Notes: generated by a model not told the origin, from the sequence alone. Shown: positions 7,052-16,088, counted from the stretch's first letter. The stretch is 64,000 nt of DNA from Flavobacterium sp. xlx-214 (GCF_013874595.1 NZ_CP059431.1:930001-994000); one strand, 5' to 3'. A program made the numbers and translations.

Positions 7052-8737
7052 TTACTCTTTGCTTTCTACCTTTGCCCACGTATCACGCAAGCCTACTGTT
7101 TTGTTGAAAACCAACTTATCAGCGGTTGTATCTTTATCTACAGCAAAATAGCCTAAGCGTTGAAATTGGAACTTATCTCCATCTTTAGCTGTTTTTAAGC
7201 TTGGTTCTACATAACCCGTAATAACTTCTAAAGAATTTGGGTTGATGTATTCTTTAAAATCAACTTCTTTGTTACCATCAGGATTTTCGTGTGTAAACAA
7301 ACGGTCGTAAATACGTACTTCAGCTTTAATAGCATGTGGAATAGAAACCCAATGAATGGTTCCTTTTACTTTGCGTTTTGAAGCTTCGGTTCCGCTACCT
7401 GAGCGTGAATCCGCGTCATAAGTAGCATGAATTTCTATAATTTTTCCGTTTTCATCCTTTACAACACTTTCGCCTTTAATAATGTATGCATTTTTTAAAC
7501 GTACTTCTTTACCTAAGGTTAACCGGAAGAATTTATTATTTGCTTCTTCTAAAAAGTCGTCTCTTTCAATGTATAATTCTCTTGAGAAAGGCACTTTTCT
7601 AAAAGTTAATTCCTCAACTTCCGGATTGTTTTCAGCATCTAACCATTCTTCCTGTCCTTCAGGATAATTTGTGATAACTAATTTCACAGGATCTAAAACA
7701 GCCATTACTCTATCAGTAATTTTGTTTAAATCTTCACGTACGCAAAATTCTAATAACGAAACATCAATTAAATTGGTACGTTTTGCAATACCAATAGTGT
7801 TGGCAAAATTACGAATAGCCGTAGGTGTATATCCACGACGACGCATTCCTGAAATAGTACTCATTCGCGGATCGTCCCATCCTGTAACATGCCCTTCGTT
7901 TACCAATTGTAATAATTTACGCTTAGAAACCACCGTATGCGATAAGTTTCTGCGTGCAAATTCGCGTTGTTTTGGGCGAACTTTATTTTCGTCATAAATT
8001 TGGTCTAAAAACCAATCGTACAATTCGCGATGAGGCAAAAATTCTAACGTACAAAACGAATGTGATATTTGTTCAACATAATCACTTTCACCATGCGCCC
8101 AATCGTACATTGGATAAATTTTCCAATCGCTTCCTGTACGGTGATGCGATGCATTGATGATGCGGTACATAATAGGATCGCGCATTAACATATTTGGCGA
8201 TGCCATATCAATTTTAGCACGTAAAATATATTCGCCTTCAGCAAACTCACCATTTTTCATTCTTTCGAATAAATCTAGGTTTTCTTCAACCGATCTGTCG
8301 CGGTTAGGAGAGTTTACTCCCGCTTGTGTTGGCGTACCTTTTTGTTTGGCAATTTCCTCAGCAGATAAATTATCTACATAGGCTTTGCCTTTTTTAATTA
8401 AAGCAACTGCCCAATCATATAACTCTTGAAAATAATCAGAAGCATATACTTCCTGATCCCATTTATAGCCTAACCATTCTACATCGCGTTTAATAGCATC
8501 AACAAACTCTTGTTCTTCTTTTGCTGGGTTGGTATCATCAAAACGCAAGTTTACCGGCGCGTTGTAATCCAATCCTAAACCAAAATTTAAACAAATAGAA
8601 GATGCGTGCCCAACGTGTAGATATCCATTAGGTTCTGGTGGAAAACGGAAACGTAATTTATCTTGAGACAAACCATTTTTTAAATCTTCTTCAATGATTT
8701 GTTCGATGAAATTCAATGATTTTTCTTTTGTTGACAT
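7052..8737 (-). CDS. glnS: glutaminyl-tRNA synthetase
   Basis: Class I aminoacyl-tRNA synthetase charging tRNA-Gln with glutamine. The 561 residues match the bacterial GlnRS length. The HIGH-type motif PNGYLHVGH ends at about residue 44. The KMSKS-type loop is VVSKRKL. The GlnRS-specific stretch DDTNPAKEEQEFVDAI is present. The C-terminal half has the two beta-barrel anticodon domains. GlnRS here suggests direct Gln-tRNA synthesis. The ATG at 8737 follows a TAAATTTG box and the gene ends at a shared terminator, so it is a single-gene unit. Several long frames on the opposite strand across it are shadows. Confidence 0.97.
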   Translation of the reverse strand: MSTKEKSLNFIEQIIEEDLKNGLSQDKLRFRFPPEPNGYLHVGHASSICLNFGLGLDYNAPVNLRFDDTNPAKEEQEFVDAIKRDVEWLGYKWDQEVYASDYFQELYDWAVALIKKGKAYVDNLSAEEIAKQKGTPTQAGVNSPNRDRSVEENLDLFERMKNGEFAEGEYILRAKIDMASPNMLMRDPIMYRIINASHHRTGSDWKIYPMYDWAHGESDYVEQISHSFCTLEFLPHRELYDWFLDQIYDENKVRPKQREFARRNLSHTVVSKRKLLQLVNEGHVTGWDDPRMSTISGMRRRGYTPTAIRNFANTIGIAKRTNLIDVSLLEFCVREDLNKITDRVMAVLDPVKLVITNYPEGQEEWLDAENNPEVEELTFRKVPFSRELYIERDDFLEEANNKFFRLTLGKEVRLKNAYIIKGESVVKDENGKIIEIHATYDADSRSGSGTEASKRKVKGTIHWVSIPHAIKAEVRIYDRLFTHENPDGNKEVDFKEYINPNSLEVITGYVEPSLKTAKDGDKFQFQRLGYFAVDKDTTADKLVFNKTVGLRDTWAKVESKE

Positions 8738-8755
8738 ATTCTTGAATTAAGAATA

Positions 8756-8763
8756 CAAATTTA
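8756..8763 (-). promoter_or_regulatory. TAnnTTTG promoter box of glnS
   Basis: Minus-strand TAAATTTG, 18 bp upstream of the glnS ATG. Confidence 0.5.
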
Positions 8764-8839
8764 TCAAAAAATGTTGACTTTTAAAGGGAATGATATGTTA
8801 TAAAAAAGCATTAATTTTACTTTTATAAATTTTTTGAAA

Positions 8840-9199
8840 ATGGGAATTATTCGTTTAACAAACATTCGTGTATTTACAAATCACGGTTGTTTGATTGAAG
8901 AAGCTAAGATTGGATCTGATTATAGAGTTGATTTAGAAATTAAGGCTGATTTACGAAAATCGGCTGAAACAGATGAATTAAATGATACTGTTGATTACGT
9001 ACACTTAAATAATATTGTGAAAGAAGAAATGGCGATACGTTCTAAACTTTTAGAGCATGTAGCAAAGCGCATTATTGTTAGAATTTTTAATGAATTGCCA
9101 ATGGTTTCTAGAATTTTGTTAGAAGTTTCTAAAATTAATCCGCCTATTGGTGGTGATGTTGAGCAAGTTACGATTGTAATGGAAGAATACCGCGCATAA
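8840..9199 (+). CDS. folB: dihydroneopterin aldolase
   Basis: FolB converts dihydroneopterin to 6-hydroxymethyl-dihydropterin and glycolaldehyde in folate synthesis. The 119-residue length is typical. The family start IRLTNIRVFTNHGCLIEEA is clear, as is the VDYVHLNNIVKEEM region holding the conserved Tyr. The C-terminal VSKINPPIGGDVEQVTIVMEE matches the conserved KxxPP segment. I chose ATG 8840; a TTG two codons upstream is less likely. The gene stands between divergent glnS and tRNA-Cys. Confidence 0.93.
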   Translation: MGIIRLTNIRVFTNHGCLIEEAKIGSDYRVDLEIKADLRKSAETDELNDTVDYVHLNNIVKEEMAIRSKLLEHVAKRIIVRIFNELPMVSRILLEVSKINPPIGGDVEQVTIVMEEYRA

Positions 9200-9259
9200 A
9201 AGTGTTTTTTCAGTTTTAAAATTAATTTTTTTATAGTAGATTTGCAATCGTTAAGCAAT

Positions 9260-9330
9260 GGCATCTTGTCCGAGAGGCTAGGAAGCGGTCTGCAAAACCG
9301 TCTACAGCGGTTCGAATCCGCTAGATGCCT
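9260..9330 (+). tRNA. tRNA-Cys (GCA)
   Basis: A 71-nt cloverleaf can be folded. The acceptor stem GGCATCT/AGATGCC pairs fully. The anticodon stem GCGGT/ACCGT (one G-T pair) closes the loop CTGCAAA with anticodon GCA. The T arm is GCGG-TTCGAAT-CCGC. The discriminator base is T, the usual cysteine identity base. CCA is not encoded. A hairpin terminator follows at once. Confidence 0.97.
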
Positions 9331-9333
9331 CAA

Positions 9334-9363
9334 AAACCTTCAAAGAAATTTGAAGGTTTTTTT
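9334..9363 (+). terminator. terminator of tRNA-Cys
   Basis: CCTTCAAA-GAAA-TTTGAAGG stem (9337-9356) followed by a T run, 6 bp after the tRNA. Confidence 0.85.
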
Positions 9364-9413
9364 GTTTTTAGTATTTCTGCACTAAATCATTTATTATATT
9401 TAATAAAAAAATC

Positions 9414-9968
9414 ATGAAAAAATACATCTTCATACTTTTAATGGCGGCTGGTTTAGTAGCATGTTCATCAGAATCGTTATCAATTAAACAAGCAAAAAGC
9501 TTAATTGAAAATCATATTGAAAAGTATCCCTATTTTGAGAAAACATCTTTTGGATTAGGAGAACGAAAGTTTAATATGAAAAAAGATTCAGAAGAAATTT
9601 CAATTCTAAAAAGCTTAGAAAAGCAGAATTTAATTACCCTACAAGTAATTGATGTTCACAAAAAATGGCTTTCAAAAGATTCTGTTTGGGTTGTGAATAT
9701 TGGTTTAACAGCAAATGCATCTAATTATGTAGTAGATCAAAAAAAGAACAGTGCTGATGTAAAAACGTATTTATTTACAGTTCAAGAAAATTCGGATGTT
9801 ACTTTAGAATTGAATAGTAAAACCAAAGCAACTGCTAAGGCAAAATTAATTAAAGCACCTACACCATTTGCAGGATTAAGTAAGGATAAAAATCCGAATG
9901 CAGATTTTATTACCCAAGAATTTATTTTAAAGTACAATAAGGAAACAGGCTGGTTTGTACAAAAGTAA
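9414..9968 (+). CDS. lipoprotein of unknown function
   Basis: 184 residues. An N-terminal lipoprotein signal (KKYIFILLMAAGLVAC, Cys near residue 17) predicts membrane anchoring after signal peptidase II cleavage. The mature part is a charged alpha/beta mix with no motif I recognise. It contains a SIKQAKSLIENHI helix directly after the Cys linker and a C-terminal FILKYNKETGWFVQK strand. It sits alone between tRNA-Cys and an amino-acid permease on the same strand, 110 bp from the latter. Function unknown. Confidence 0.75.
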   Translation: MKKYIFILLMAAGLVACSSESLSIKQAKSLIENHIEKYPYFEKTSFGLGERKFNMKKDSEEISILKSLEKQNLITLQVIDVHKKWLSKDSVWVVNIGLTANASNYVVDQKKNSADVKTYLFTVQENSDVTLELNSKTKATAKAKLIKAPTPFAGLSKDKNPNADFITQEFILKYNKETGWFVQK

Positions 9969-10022
9969 TAAGCAAGGTTTTAGATATTCCATCCTAAAAA
10001 AACAAACAAGAGATTTTTTCTA

Positions 10023-10030
10023 TATATTTG
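10023..10030 (+). promoter_or_regulatory. TAnnTTTG promoter box of the APC permease
   Basis: TATATTTG, 48 bp upstream of ATG 10079. Confidence 0.4.
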
Positions 10031-10078
10031 GTTTTTAATTATATTTTAACAAAATAACAATAGGAAATAACGTAATGT

Positions 10079-11548
10079 ATGGGTGTTTTTTCAAAAAAAT
10101 CAATTGAGGTATTAATATCCGAAGCAAAAGAGGAAGGAACAGGTACTTTAAAAAAGACATTTGGTTCTTGGGGTTTGGTAGCTTTAGGGGTTGGAGCCAT
10201 TATTGGCGCAGGCTTGTTTTCTTTAACAGGTATTGCAGCTGCAGATAATGCGGGGCCAGCAGTAACCATTTCTTTTGCAATTGCAGCATTAGGCTGTGCC
10301 TTTGCGGGACTGTGTTATGCAGAGTTTGCGTCTATGTTGCCTGTTGCAGGTAGCGCTTACACCTATTCATATGCTACTTTAGGCGAATTTGTTGCTTGGA
10401 TTATTGGTTGGGATTTGGTGTTAGAATATGCATTGGCTAGTGCAACTGTTGCAGTTAGTTGGTCGCAATATTTTAATGAATTGCTCAAGATTTTTGGTTT
10501 AGAAATTCCAACTGCTCTTTTAAAAGGTCCTTTTGAAGGCGGAATGATCAATGTACCTGCTATTGTAATTGTTTGCTTATTATCATTATTGTTAATACGC
10601 GGTACGCAAGAATCGGCTAAACTAAATAATTTATTGGTTATTTTAAAAGTTGGCGTTGTTGTTATCTTTATTGCGTTGGGATGGCAGTTTATCAATCCAT
10701 CAAATCACGAGCCTTTTATACCAACAAATGTAGGTGAAGAAATGGTGAAAACAGGACAGCTTTCTTTTTCTCAATTCTTAAGCAGTGATTATTTTGGGCA
10801 GTATGGTTTTAGTGGTGTTTTGCGCGCTGCTGGAGTTGTTTTCTTTGCTTTTATTGGATTTGATGCGGTGAGTACAGCTGCACAAGAAGCTAAAAATCCT
10901 AAAAAAGGAATGCCTTTTGGAATTATTGGATCCTTACTTATTTGTACTGTATTATACGTTTTATTTGCATACGTTTTAACAGGCTTAGAAAACTATTTAA
11001 TGTTTAAGGGCGATGCAAAACCAGTAGCCACCGCTTTTGCAAAAACAGGATATCAATTTTTAAATATCGCTTTAATTGTAACTATTATTGCAGGTTATAC
11101 TTCGGTTATTTTAGTGATGCTTTTGGGGCAAAGCAGGGTGTTTTATTCTATGAGTAAAGACGGGTTGTTGCCTAAAATGTTTTCTGATTTATCAAAAAGA
11201 CAAACGCCTTGGAAAACCAATGTTGTTTTTATGATTTTTGTGAGTCTTTTTGCAGGTTTTGTACCTGTATCTGATTTAGGCCACATGGTAAGCATTGGTA
11301 CTTTGTTTGCTTTTACCTTGGTATGCGTAGGAATTTTGGTATTGCGTAAAACAAATCCAGCTATTGAGCGTCCGTTTAAAACACCTTTAGTACCATTGGT
11401 ACCAATTTTGGGTATTGTTGTTTGTTTGTTAATGATGGCATCTTTGCCTTTTGAAAGTTGGGAACGTTTGGCTATATGGCTAGGTTTAGGCTTAATTATT
11501 TATTTTTTATATAGTAAAAAACATAGTAAACTAAAAAATCAGCTTTAA
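10079..11548 (+). CDS. APC-family amino-acid permease
   Basis: A 489-residue inner-membrane transporter of the APC superfamily, closest in look to the cationic-amino-acid (CAT/YfnA-like) branch. The first-helix signature VGAIIGAGLFSLTG lies near residue 37. About 12 to 14 hydrophobic segments follow, with the conserved FFAFIGFDAVSTAAQEAKNP block near residue 258 and SRVFYSMSKDGLLP near 355. The substrate cannot be read from sequence; basic or small neutral amino acids are likely for this branch. Its stop codon lies inside a 38-bp perfect palindrome shared with the convergent lipoprotein gene. Confidence 0.9.
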   Translation: MGVFSKKSIEVLISEAKEEGTGTLKKTFGSWGLVALGVGAIIGAGLFSLTGIAAADNAGPAVTISFAIAALGCAFAGLCYAEFASMLPVAGSAYTYSYATLGEFVAWIIGWDLVLEYALASATVAVSWSQYFNELLKIFGLEIPTALLKGPFEGGMINVPAIVIVCLLSLLLIRGTQESAKLNNLLVILKVGVVVIFIALGWQFINPSNHEPFIPTNVGEEMVKTGQLSFSQFLSSDYFGQYGFSGVLRAAGVVFFAFIGFDAVSTAAQEAKNPKKGMPFGIIGSLLICTVLYVLFAYVLTGLENYLMFKGDAKPVATAFAKTGYQFLNIALIVTIIAGYTSVILVMLLGQSRVFYSMSKDGLLPKMFSDLSKRQTPWKTNVVFMIFVSLFAGFVPVSDLGHMVSIGTLFAFTLVCVGILVLRKTNPAIERPFKTPLVPLVPILGIVVCLLMMASLPFESWERLAIWLGLGLIIYFLYSKKHSKLKNQL

Positions 11549-11565
11549 AGCTGATTTTTTAGTTT
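11528..11565. terminator. bidirectional terminator holding two stop codons
   Basis: A perfect 38-bp palindrome centred between 11546 and 11547 (core AATCAGCTTTAAAGCTGATT). It contains the TAA of the permease (11546-11548) and the TAA of the convergent lipoprotein gene (11559-11561). Confidence 0.85.
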
Positions 11566-11954
11566 TTAGTTCCTTTCCAAGTTCCTTCTGTGTCAGCATC
11601 GGTATCTGTCCATATTCCAGAAGCTGTATTAGCTTTCATAGTACCATTGAAAATACCAATATCCATAGTGCCATAATGAGTTGTAGCTGTTACGGTTCCA
11701 TTTTCAGAAACACGTCCTTGCAAATCAAGTTCCACATTATCGCTAGAGTATTTTAAAGTCCCTGTTACTTTTCCGGTTTCCTGTACTTTCATGCTCCATG
11801 TTCCTGCATCTTCACCTGAAAACGTTCCAGACCAATTACCTACAAAATTATTAATTGTATTTTCTTGTTTAGTATCATCATCTTTAGAATCACAAGAAAC
11901 AAAGCCAAACGTTAGTGCGCTTAAAATACAGATTGTCAAAAAGTGTTTTTTCAT
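11559..11954 (-). CDS. small lipoprotein, paralogue A of a three-member family
   Basis: 131 residues with a lipoprotein signal (lipobox near FGFVSC) and an Asp/Lys-rich tether. The mature domain is beta-rich, with repeated GxWxG/GTW elements (VGNWSGTFSGEDAGTWSM, then GRVSENGTVTA, and the ending TEGTWKGTKN). The pattern suggests a small beta-barrel or sandwich, possibly lipocalin-like. It is clearly related to the neighbour at 12014 and to the gene at 59865. No known function. It has its own TATATTTG promoter and ends in a shared palindrome. Confidence 0.75.
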   Translation of the reverse strand: MKKHFLTICILSALTFGFVSCDSKDDDTKQENTINNFVGNWSGTFSGEDAGTWSMKVQETGKVTGTLKYSSDNVELDLQGRVSENGTVTATTHYGTMDIGIFNGTMKANTASGIWTDTDADTEGTWKGTKN

Positions 11955-11975
11955 AATTTAGAATTTATTAAGTAA

Positions 11976-11983
11976 CAAATATA
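11976..11983 (-). promoter_or_regulatory. TAnnTTTG promoter box of lipoprotein paralogue A
   Basis: Minus-strand TATATTTG, about 21 bp upstream of the ATG at 11954. Confidence 0.5.
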
Positions 11984-12013
11984 GATAATAAGCCTTGAGA
12001 AAAAATAAATTTT

Positions 12014-12403
12014 TTAGTTTTTAGTACCTGTCCAGGTTCCTTTTAAGTTTTGAATTTTATTGTCCCAAGTTCCCGATCCTGTTTTATCAGTTAATGTACC
12101 AGACATGGTTCCTACAACAGTAGTTCCACTAGTGTATTCTGCATTAATTGTTCCGTTTTCAGAAACTTCACCTTTTAAGTTAAAAGTATTATTTCCTGAT
12201 ACTAATGTTCCTTCAGCCTTACCAGCACTATCAAATGTAGCTGTCCATGTGCCATCACCATCACCCGTGTAAGTTCCTGTCCAAGTTCCTTTATAAGCAT
12301 CATACGGATTTACATGTACATGATTATCGTCATTAGAATCACAAGAAATAGCGCCTAAACATAAAGGGGCAATGCATAATAATTGTATAAAAATCTTTTT
12401 CAT
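12014..12403 (-). CDS. small lipoprotein, paralogue B of a three-member family
   Basis: 129 residues. The lipoprotein signal ends in LGAISC, followed by SNDDNHVHVNPYDAYKG. The mature part repeats the family design: TWTGTYTGDGDGTWTATF, then LKGEVSENGTINAEY, then a SGTW element and the ending KGTWTGTKN. It is a tandem duplicate of the gene at 11559 in the same orientation, 59 bp away. The linker with VNPYDAYKGTW resembles that of paralogue C (TSPYDSFKGPW), so B and C may be closer relatives than A and B. Function unknown. Confidence 0.75.
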   Translation of the reverse strand: MKKIFIQLLCIAPLCLGAISCDSNDDNHVHVNPYDAYKGTWTGTYTGDGDGTWTATFDSAGKAEGTLVSGNNTFNLKGEVSENGTINAEYTSGTTVVGTMSGTLTDKTGSGTWDNKIQNLKGTWTGTKN

Positions 12404-12471
12404 AATTAATTAAGTTTATTTATAATATAGACGTAAAAACAAACAAAAAGGTTGTAATTAAAAATAAAAAA

Positions 12472-13164
12472 TTATTTTGTAGAAGAAATCGTATCTTTTG
12501 TAGCTAGGTTGATGCGATTTTTAATAAAAGTAGGTTCGTCTTTTATAAACGATTTAGACATAATTACAGCTCCAAAAATAATAAGTAAAATACTGCTTAT
12601 TTTTTTTACTTTTAATATGTTTTTTGGTGTTAATTTGCTTTGTAATTGTTTGGCTAATAGTATTTTAAAAATATCGGTGGTTAAATAAGCCAATATAACA
12701 AAGGCAAAAAATTCGATCATTTTACCATGATCCATTTTTAATTGAGGACCAATTGTGATGATGATCATCAACCAAAATCCTAAAACGCCAACGTTTATAA
12801 AGTTTAAGAGAAAACCTTTTGCAAACAAAGAGTAATAATTGTTTTTGTAGGATGTATTTTCAACGTGAATTTCGGTCTTTTTTAGCTTTTGTAAACGCAC
12901 AAACGAAATGATACCGTACATCAACATAATCATTCCGCCAAATAAAAACAAAGCTGGTTCATCTTTTATTTTGCTAATTAGCTGAAAACTACTAAAATAA
13001 GCAATCAATATAAAACATATATCAGCAATAATAACGCCTGCGTCAAATGTTAAGGCAGCTTTAAAACCTTTGGTTAAACTTGTTTCAATTAAAATAAAGA
13101 ACACAGGCCCAATCATGAAACTGAGTAAAAAACCGAGTGATATTGCTGTGAAGAATAAATCCAT
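12472..13164 (-). CDS. LysE/RhtB-family amino-acid exporter
   Basis: A 230-residue inner-membrane protein with about six hydrophobic segments. It starts with the family pattern FFTAISLGFLLSFMIGPVFF, followed by ETSLTKGFKAALTFDAGVII, both characteristic of LysE translocators. These export amino acids or related metabolites. I place the start at ATG 13164; a TTG two codons earlier would begin the longest frame. It has its own promoter (TAACTTTG), and the 5' leader also holds the hairpin that ends the GIN-domain gene. Confidence 0.85.
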   Translation of the reverse strand: MDLFFTAISLGFLLSFMIGPVFFILIETSLTKGFKAALTFDAGVIIADICFILIAYFSSFQLISKIKDEPALFLFGGMIMLMYGIISFVRLQKLKKTEIHVENTSYKNNYYSLFAKGFLLNFINVGVLGFWLMIIITIGPQLKMDHGKMIEFFAFVILAYLTTDIFKILLAKQLQSKLTPKNILKVKKISSILLIIFGAVIMSKSFIKDEPTFIKNRINLATKDTISSTK

Positions 13165-13168
13165 GCGC

Positions 13169-13198
13169 AAAAAAATGCCAATTGTTGAACTGGCATTT
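13169..13198 (-). terminator. terminator after the GIN-domain gene
   Basis: On the minus strand, AAATGCCA/TGGCATTT pair (13173-13180 with 13191-13198) and a T run follows, just before the LysE-family start. Confidence 0.55.
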
Positions 13199-13209
13199 AA
13201 TTAGTGAAA

Positions 13210-13217
13210 CAAAGTTA
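13210..13217 (-). promoter_or_regulatory. TAnnTTTG promoter box of the LysE-family gene
   Basis: Minus-strand TAACTTTG, 45 bp upstream of ATG 13164. The terminator hairpin lies between box and start, so this assignment is uncertain. Confidence 0.35.
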
Positions 13218-13224
13218 CAATTTT

Positions 13225-13908
13225 TTATTGAATACGCTCAATGGTACCACCAATTGATGTTTTTTCTTTTATTTCTTTAGGATTTCCGTAAATTTTAATG
13301 GTACCGCCAGCAATTACTTGCGCTTCTAAATACGTTGTGGCTGTTACGGTAGCCGTACTTCCAGAGTTTACGGTAACCTTATTTTTGTTAGTTGTTAACT
13401 CATTTGCCTGAATATGTGAACCTGTTGATGCTAATAGTTTAACAGATTCTTCATTGGTACCTTTAAGTTTTAGTTTACCACCTGTATTAACGGAGCCTTC
13501 TACTGTTTTGGTATTCAGATTGATGTCAATTGTACTGCCTAGATTAGCGCTCATCTTTAATTTATCTTGAGAAATGGTTTGAGTGCTGAAAATGTACGAA
13601 CCACCTTGCGCATCAATTTCATTTAAGTTGGTAAAATATACTTGAACGGTTACAGAATATTCGCCTTCGGTAACCAATTCTTTTACAGTATTTTTTAAAA
13701 TTAAACGACCATTTTTATTGGTAATATTGACCGATTTTTCATCACTGTCTTTTAAAACAACTTTGTTTGTAGTTGATGGAATTAATTCCACCTTAATTCT
13801 GTTGGTTGTTTTTAAGGATGTAAAATCGCCAATGTTTTTTTCAATTTGCGCTTGCGCTGTAAACTGAAAGCCCATAAAAATTCCGCTTAATACTAAAATC
13901 TTCTTCAT
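13225..13908 (-). CDS. GIN-domain (DUF2807) secreted protein
   Basis: 227 residues with a Sec signal peptide ending near QAQ (residue 21). The body is a repetitive right-handed beta structure typical of the putative auto-transporter adhesin head GIN domain: NKVVLKDSDEKSVNITNKNGRLILKN, then many short strands with G/T/N turns (EGSVNTGGKLKLKGTNEESVKL). Such proteins are periplasmic or surface located; their function is not settled. Its ATG overlaps the TAA of rnr by one base (TAATG), so the two are translationally coupled. Confidence 0.85.
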   Translation of the reverse strand: MKKILVLSGIFMGFQFTAQAQIEKNIGDFTSLKTTNRIKVELIPSTTNKVVLKDSDEKSVNITNKNGRLILKNTVKELVTEGEYSVTVQVYFTNLNEIDAQGGSYIFSTQTISQDKLKMSANLGSTIDINLNTKTVEGSVNTGGKLKLKGTNEESVKLLASTGSHIQANELTTNKNKVTVNSGSTATVTATTYLEAQVIAGGTIKIYGNPKEIKEKTSIGGTIERIQ

Positions 13909-16088
13909 TATTCTGCTTTTTTAATCAATGTAAAATCTAATTGTTTCTTAACTAAATCGGCATTTTTAACTTTAACCACTACTTCGTCACCTAATTGCAA
14001 TATGTTTTTGGTAACCTCACCAACCAACGCAAACTGATCGGGATCAAAAGTATAATAATCGTCTTTAATTTCACGAATACGCACCATACCTTCACACTTA
14101 TTCTCTACAATTTCCACATAAATACCCCATTCAGTAACACCAGAAATTACACCTAAAAACTCTTCGTCTTTATGATCTTGCATAAATTTCACCTGCATGT
14201 ATTTAATACTGTCGCGTTCTGCATTGGCTGCTAAATTTTCCATTTGCGAGCAGTGTACACATTTTTCTTCGTACACTTCTTCGTCTGCCGATTTAGCTCC
14301 GTCTAAGTAACTTTGCAACAAACGATGTGCCATAACATCAGGATATCTACGAATAGGCGATGTAAAATGCGAGTAATAATCAAAAGCTAAACCGTAATGA
14401 CCAATATTTTCTGTAGAATACGCTGCTTTGCTCATACTGCGAATAGCCAAGGTATCGACCATATTTTGCTCTTTCTTGCCTTGAACATCGCTTAATAATT
14501 TATTTAACGACTGTGAAATGGTGCTTTTTGATTTAAAATTGATGCCGTAACCAAATTTAGAAATAACCGATTGTAAGTTGAATAATTTGCTTTCATCTGG
14601 TTCATCGTGAATACGGTAAATAAAGGTTTTCTTTTGCTTGCCAATAAATTCAGAAACCTTACGGTTTGCCAACAACATAAATTCTTCAATTAAATGATTG
14701 GCGTCTTTAGATACCTTGAAATATACACCTGTAGGTTCATCGTTTTCATCTAAATGAAATTTCACTTCTACTTTATCAAAAGAAATAGCTCCAGCAGCCA
14801 TACGTTTACTGCGTAATTTTTTGGCTAAATCGTCCATTGTTAAAATAGCATCAACAATTGGTTTTTCAACAGTTTGTTCTTCGTTGGTTAACGATATTTC
14901 GGCAGGAATTTTATTTCCTTTGGTTTCAATAATTACCTGCGCTTCTTCGTATGCAAAACGTTTGTCAGAATAAGTAACGGTTCTACCAAACCAAGAATCA
15001 ACTATTTCTGCATTTTTATTCAGTTGAAAAACAGCCGAAAAAGTATACTTTTCTTCGTTAGGTCGTAATGAACACGCAAAATTTGATAAAACTTCAGGTA
15101 ACATCGGCACCACGCGGTCTACCAAATAAATAGAAGTTGCCCTATTGTAAGCTTCTTCATCTAAAATAGTGCCTTCTTGTACATAATGCGAAACATCGGC
15201 AATGTGAATACCAATTTCATAATTTCCATTTTCTAATATTTGAAACGATAACGCATCATCAAAATCCTTGGCATCACGGGGGTCAATAGTAAAAGTTAAT
15301 ACATCGCGCATATCTCGACGCTTTGCAATTTCTTCAGAAGTAATAGAAGTATCTAATTTTTGAGCATACGTTTCTACATCAATAGGAAACTCGGTAGGCA
15401 ATCCATATTCAGCCAAAATAGCGTGCATTTCGGTATTGTGTTCGCCAGGTTTTCCTAAAACTTTGATGACCTTACCGTACGGATTGTTTGCTTTTTCGGG
15501 CCAATCGGTCATTTTAACTAAAACCACATCGCCGTTTTCTGCTTCGCCAAATTTTTCTTTAGGAATGAATAAATCCACATACATTTTAGGATTTGCTGAA
15601 ACCACAAAGGCAAACGTGCCACTCATTTGAATAACACCAACAAACTCATCTTTTTTACGTTCAATGATTTCAATAACTTCAGCTTCGGGCTTTTTGCCTT
15701 TGCGTTTATTGTAAATGTAAGCTTTCACTTTATCGCCGTGCAATGCTTTGTTTAAATTGTTGGCAGGAATAAAGGCATCTTCTTCTACATCGGATGATAC
15801 AAAATAAGCTGTTTTGCGAGATGTCATATCAATAACACCTTCAAAATAGCTCGAGTTTTCTACAATACGAAACTTGCCACGCTCTACTTCTTCAATTTTT
15901 TGTTTTGATAAAAGATAGGCAAGCTCTTTAATAATTTCGTTTCTGCTTTTAGTGTCGGTAACTTCAAAAACAGCTGCTATTTGTTTGTAGTTAAATGTTT
16001 TAGAGCTGTTTTGTGATAAAAGTTTTAAAATTTTACCCGAAAAATCTTTCCCAGGTTTTTTATTGAATTTTCTTATTTTCTTTGTCAT
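13908..16088 (-). CDS. rnr: ribonuclease R
   Basis: Processive 3'-5' exoribonuclease of the RNB family, 726 residues. Order: an N-terminal helical domain, cold-shock/OB domains (residues about 70-235), the RNB catalytic domain with the acidic cluster DPRDAKDFDDAL near residue 270, then GLAFDYYSHFTSPIRRYPD, and a C-terminal S1 domain (GVISGVTEWGIYVEIV) from about residue 640. It degrades structured RNA. It is the first gene of a two-gene operon with the GIN-domain protein, from a TAATTTTG box. Confidence 0.96.
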   Translation of the reverse strand: MTKKIRKFNKKPGKDFSGKILKLLSQNSSKTFNYKQIAAVFEVTDTKSRNEIIKELAYLLSKQKIEEVERGKFRIVENSSYFEGVIDMTSRKTAYFVSSDVEEDAFIPANNLNKALHGDKVKAYIYNKRKGKKPEAEVIEIIERKKDEFVGVIQMSGTFAFVVSANPKMYVDLFIPKEKFGEAENGDVVLVKMTDWPEKANNPYGKVIKVLGKPGEHNTEMHAILAEYGLPTEFPIDVETYAQKLDTSITSEEIAKRRDMRDVLTFTIDPRDAKDFDDALSFQILENGNYEIGIHIADVSHYVQEGTILDEEAYNRATSIYLVDRVVPMLPEVLSNFACSLRPNEEKYTFSAVFQLNKNAEIVDSWFGRTVTYSDKRFAYEEAQVIIETKGNKIPAEISLTNEEQTVEKPIVDAILTMDDLAKKLRSKRMAAGAISFDKVEVKFHLDENDEPTGVYFKVSKDANHLIEEFMLLANRKVSEFIGKQKKTFIYRIHDEPDESKLFNLQSVISKFGYGINFKSKSTISQSLNKLLSDVQGKKEQNMVDTLAIRSMSKAAYSTENIGHYGLAFDYYSHFTSPIRRYPDVMAHRLLQSYLDGAKSADEEVYEEKCVHCSQMENLAANAERDSIKYMQVKFMQDHKDEEFLGVISGVTEWGIYVEIVENKCEGMVRIREIKDDYYTFDPDQFALVGEVTKNILQLGDEVVVKVKNADLVKKQLDFTLIKKAE

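Noticed and set aside
7482..8381. Several plus-strand open frames opposite glnS
   Set aside because: They are shadows of a well-supported essential gene and show no family features.
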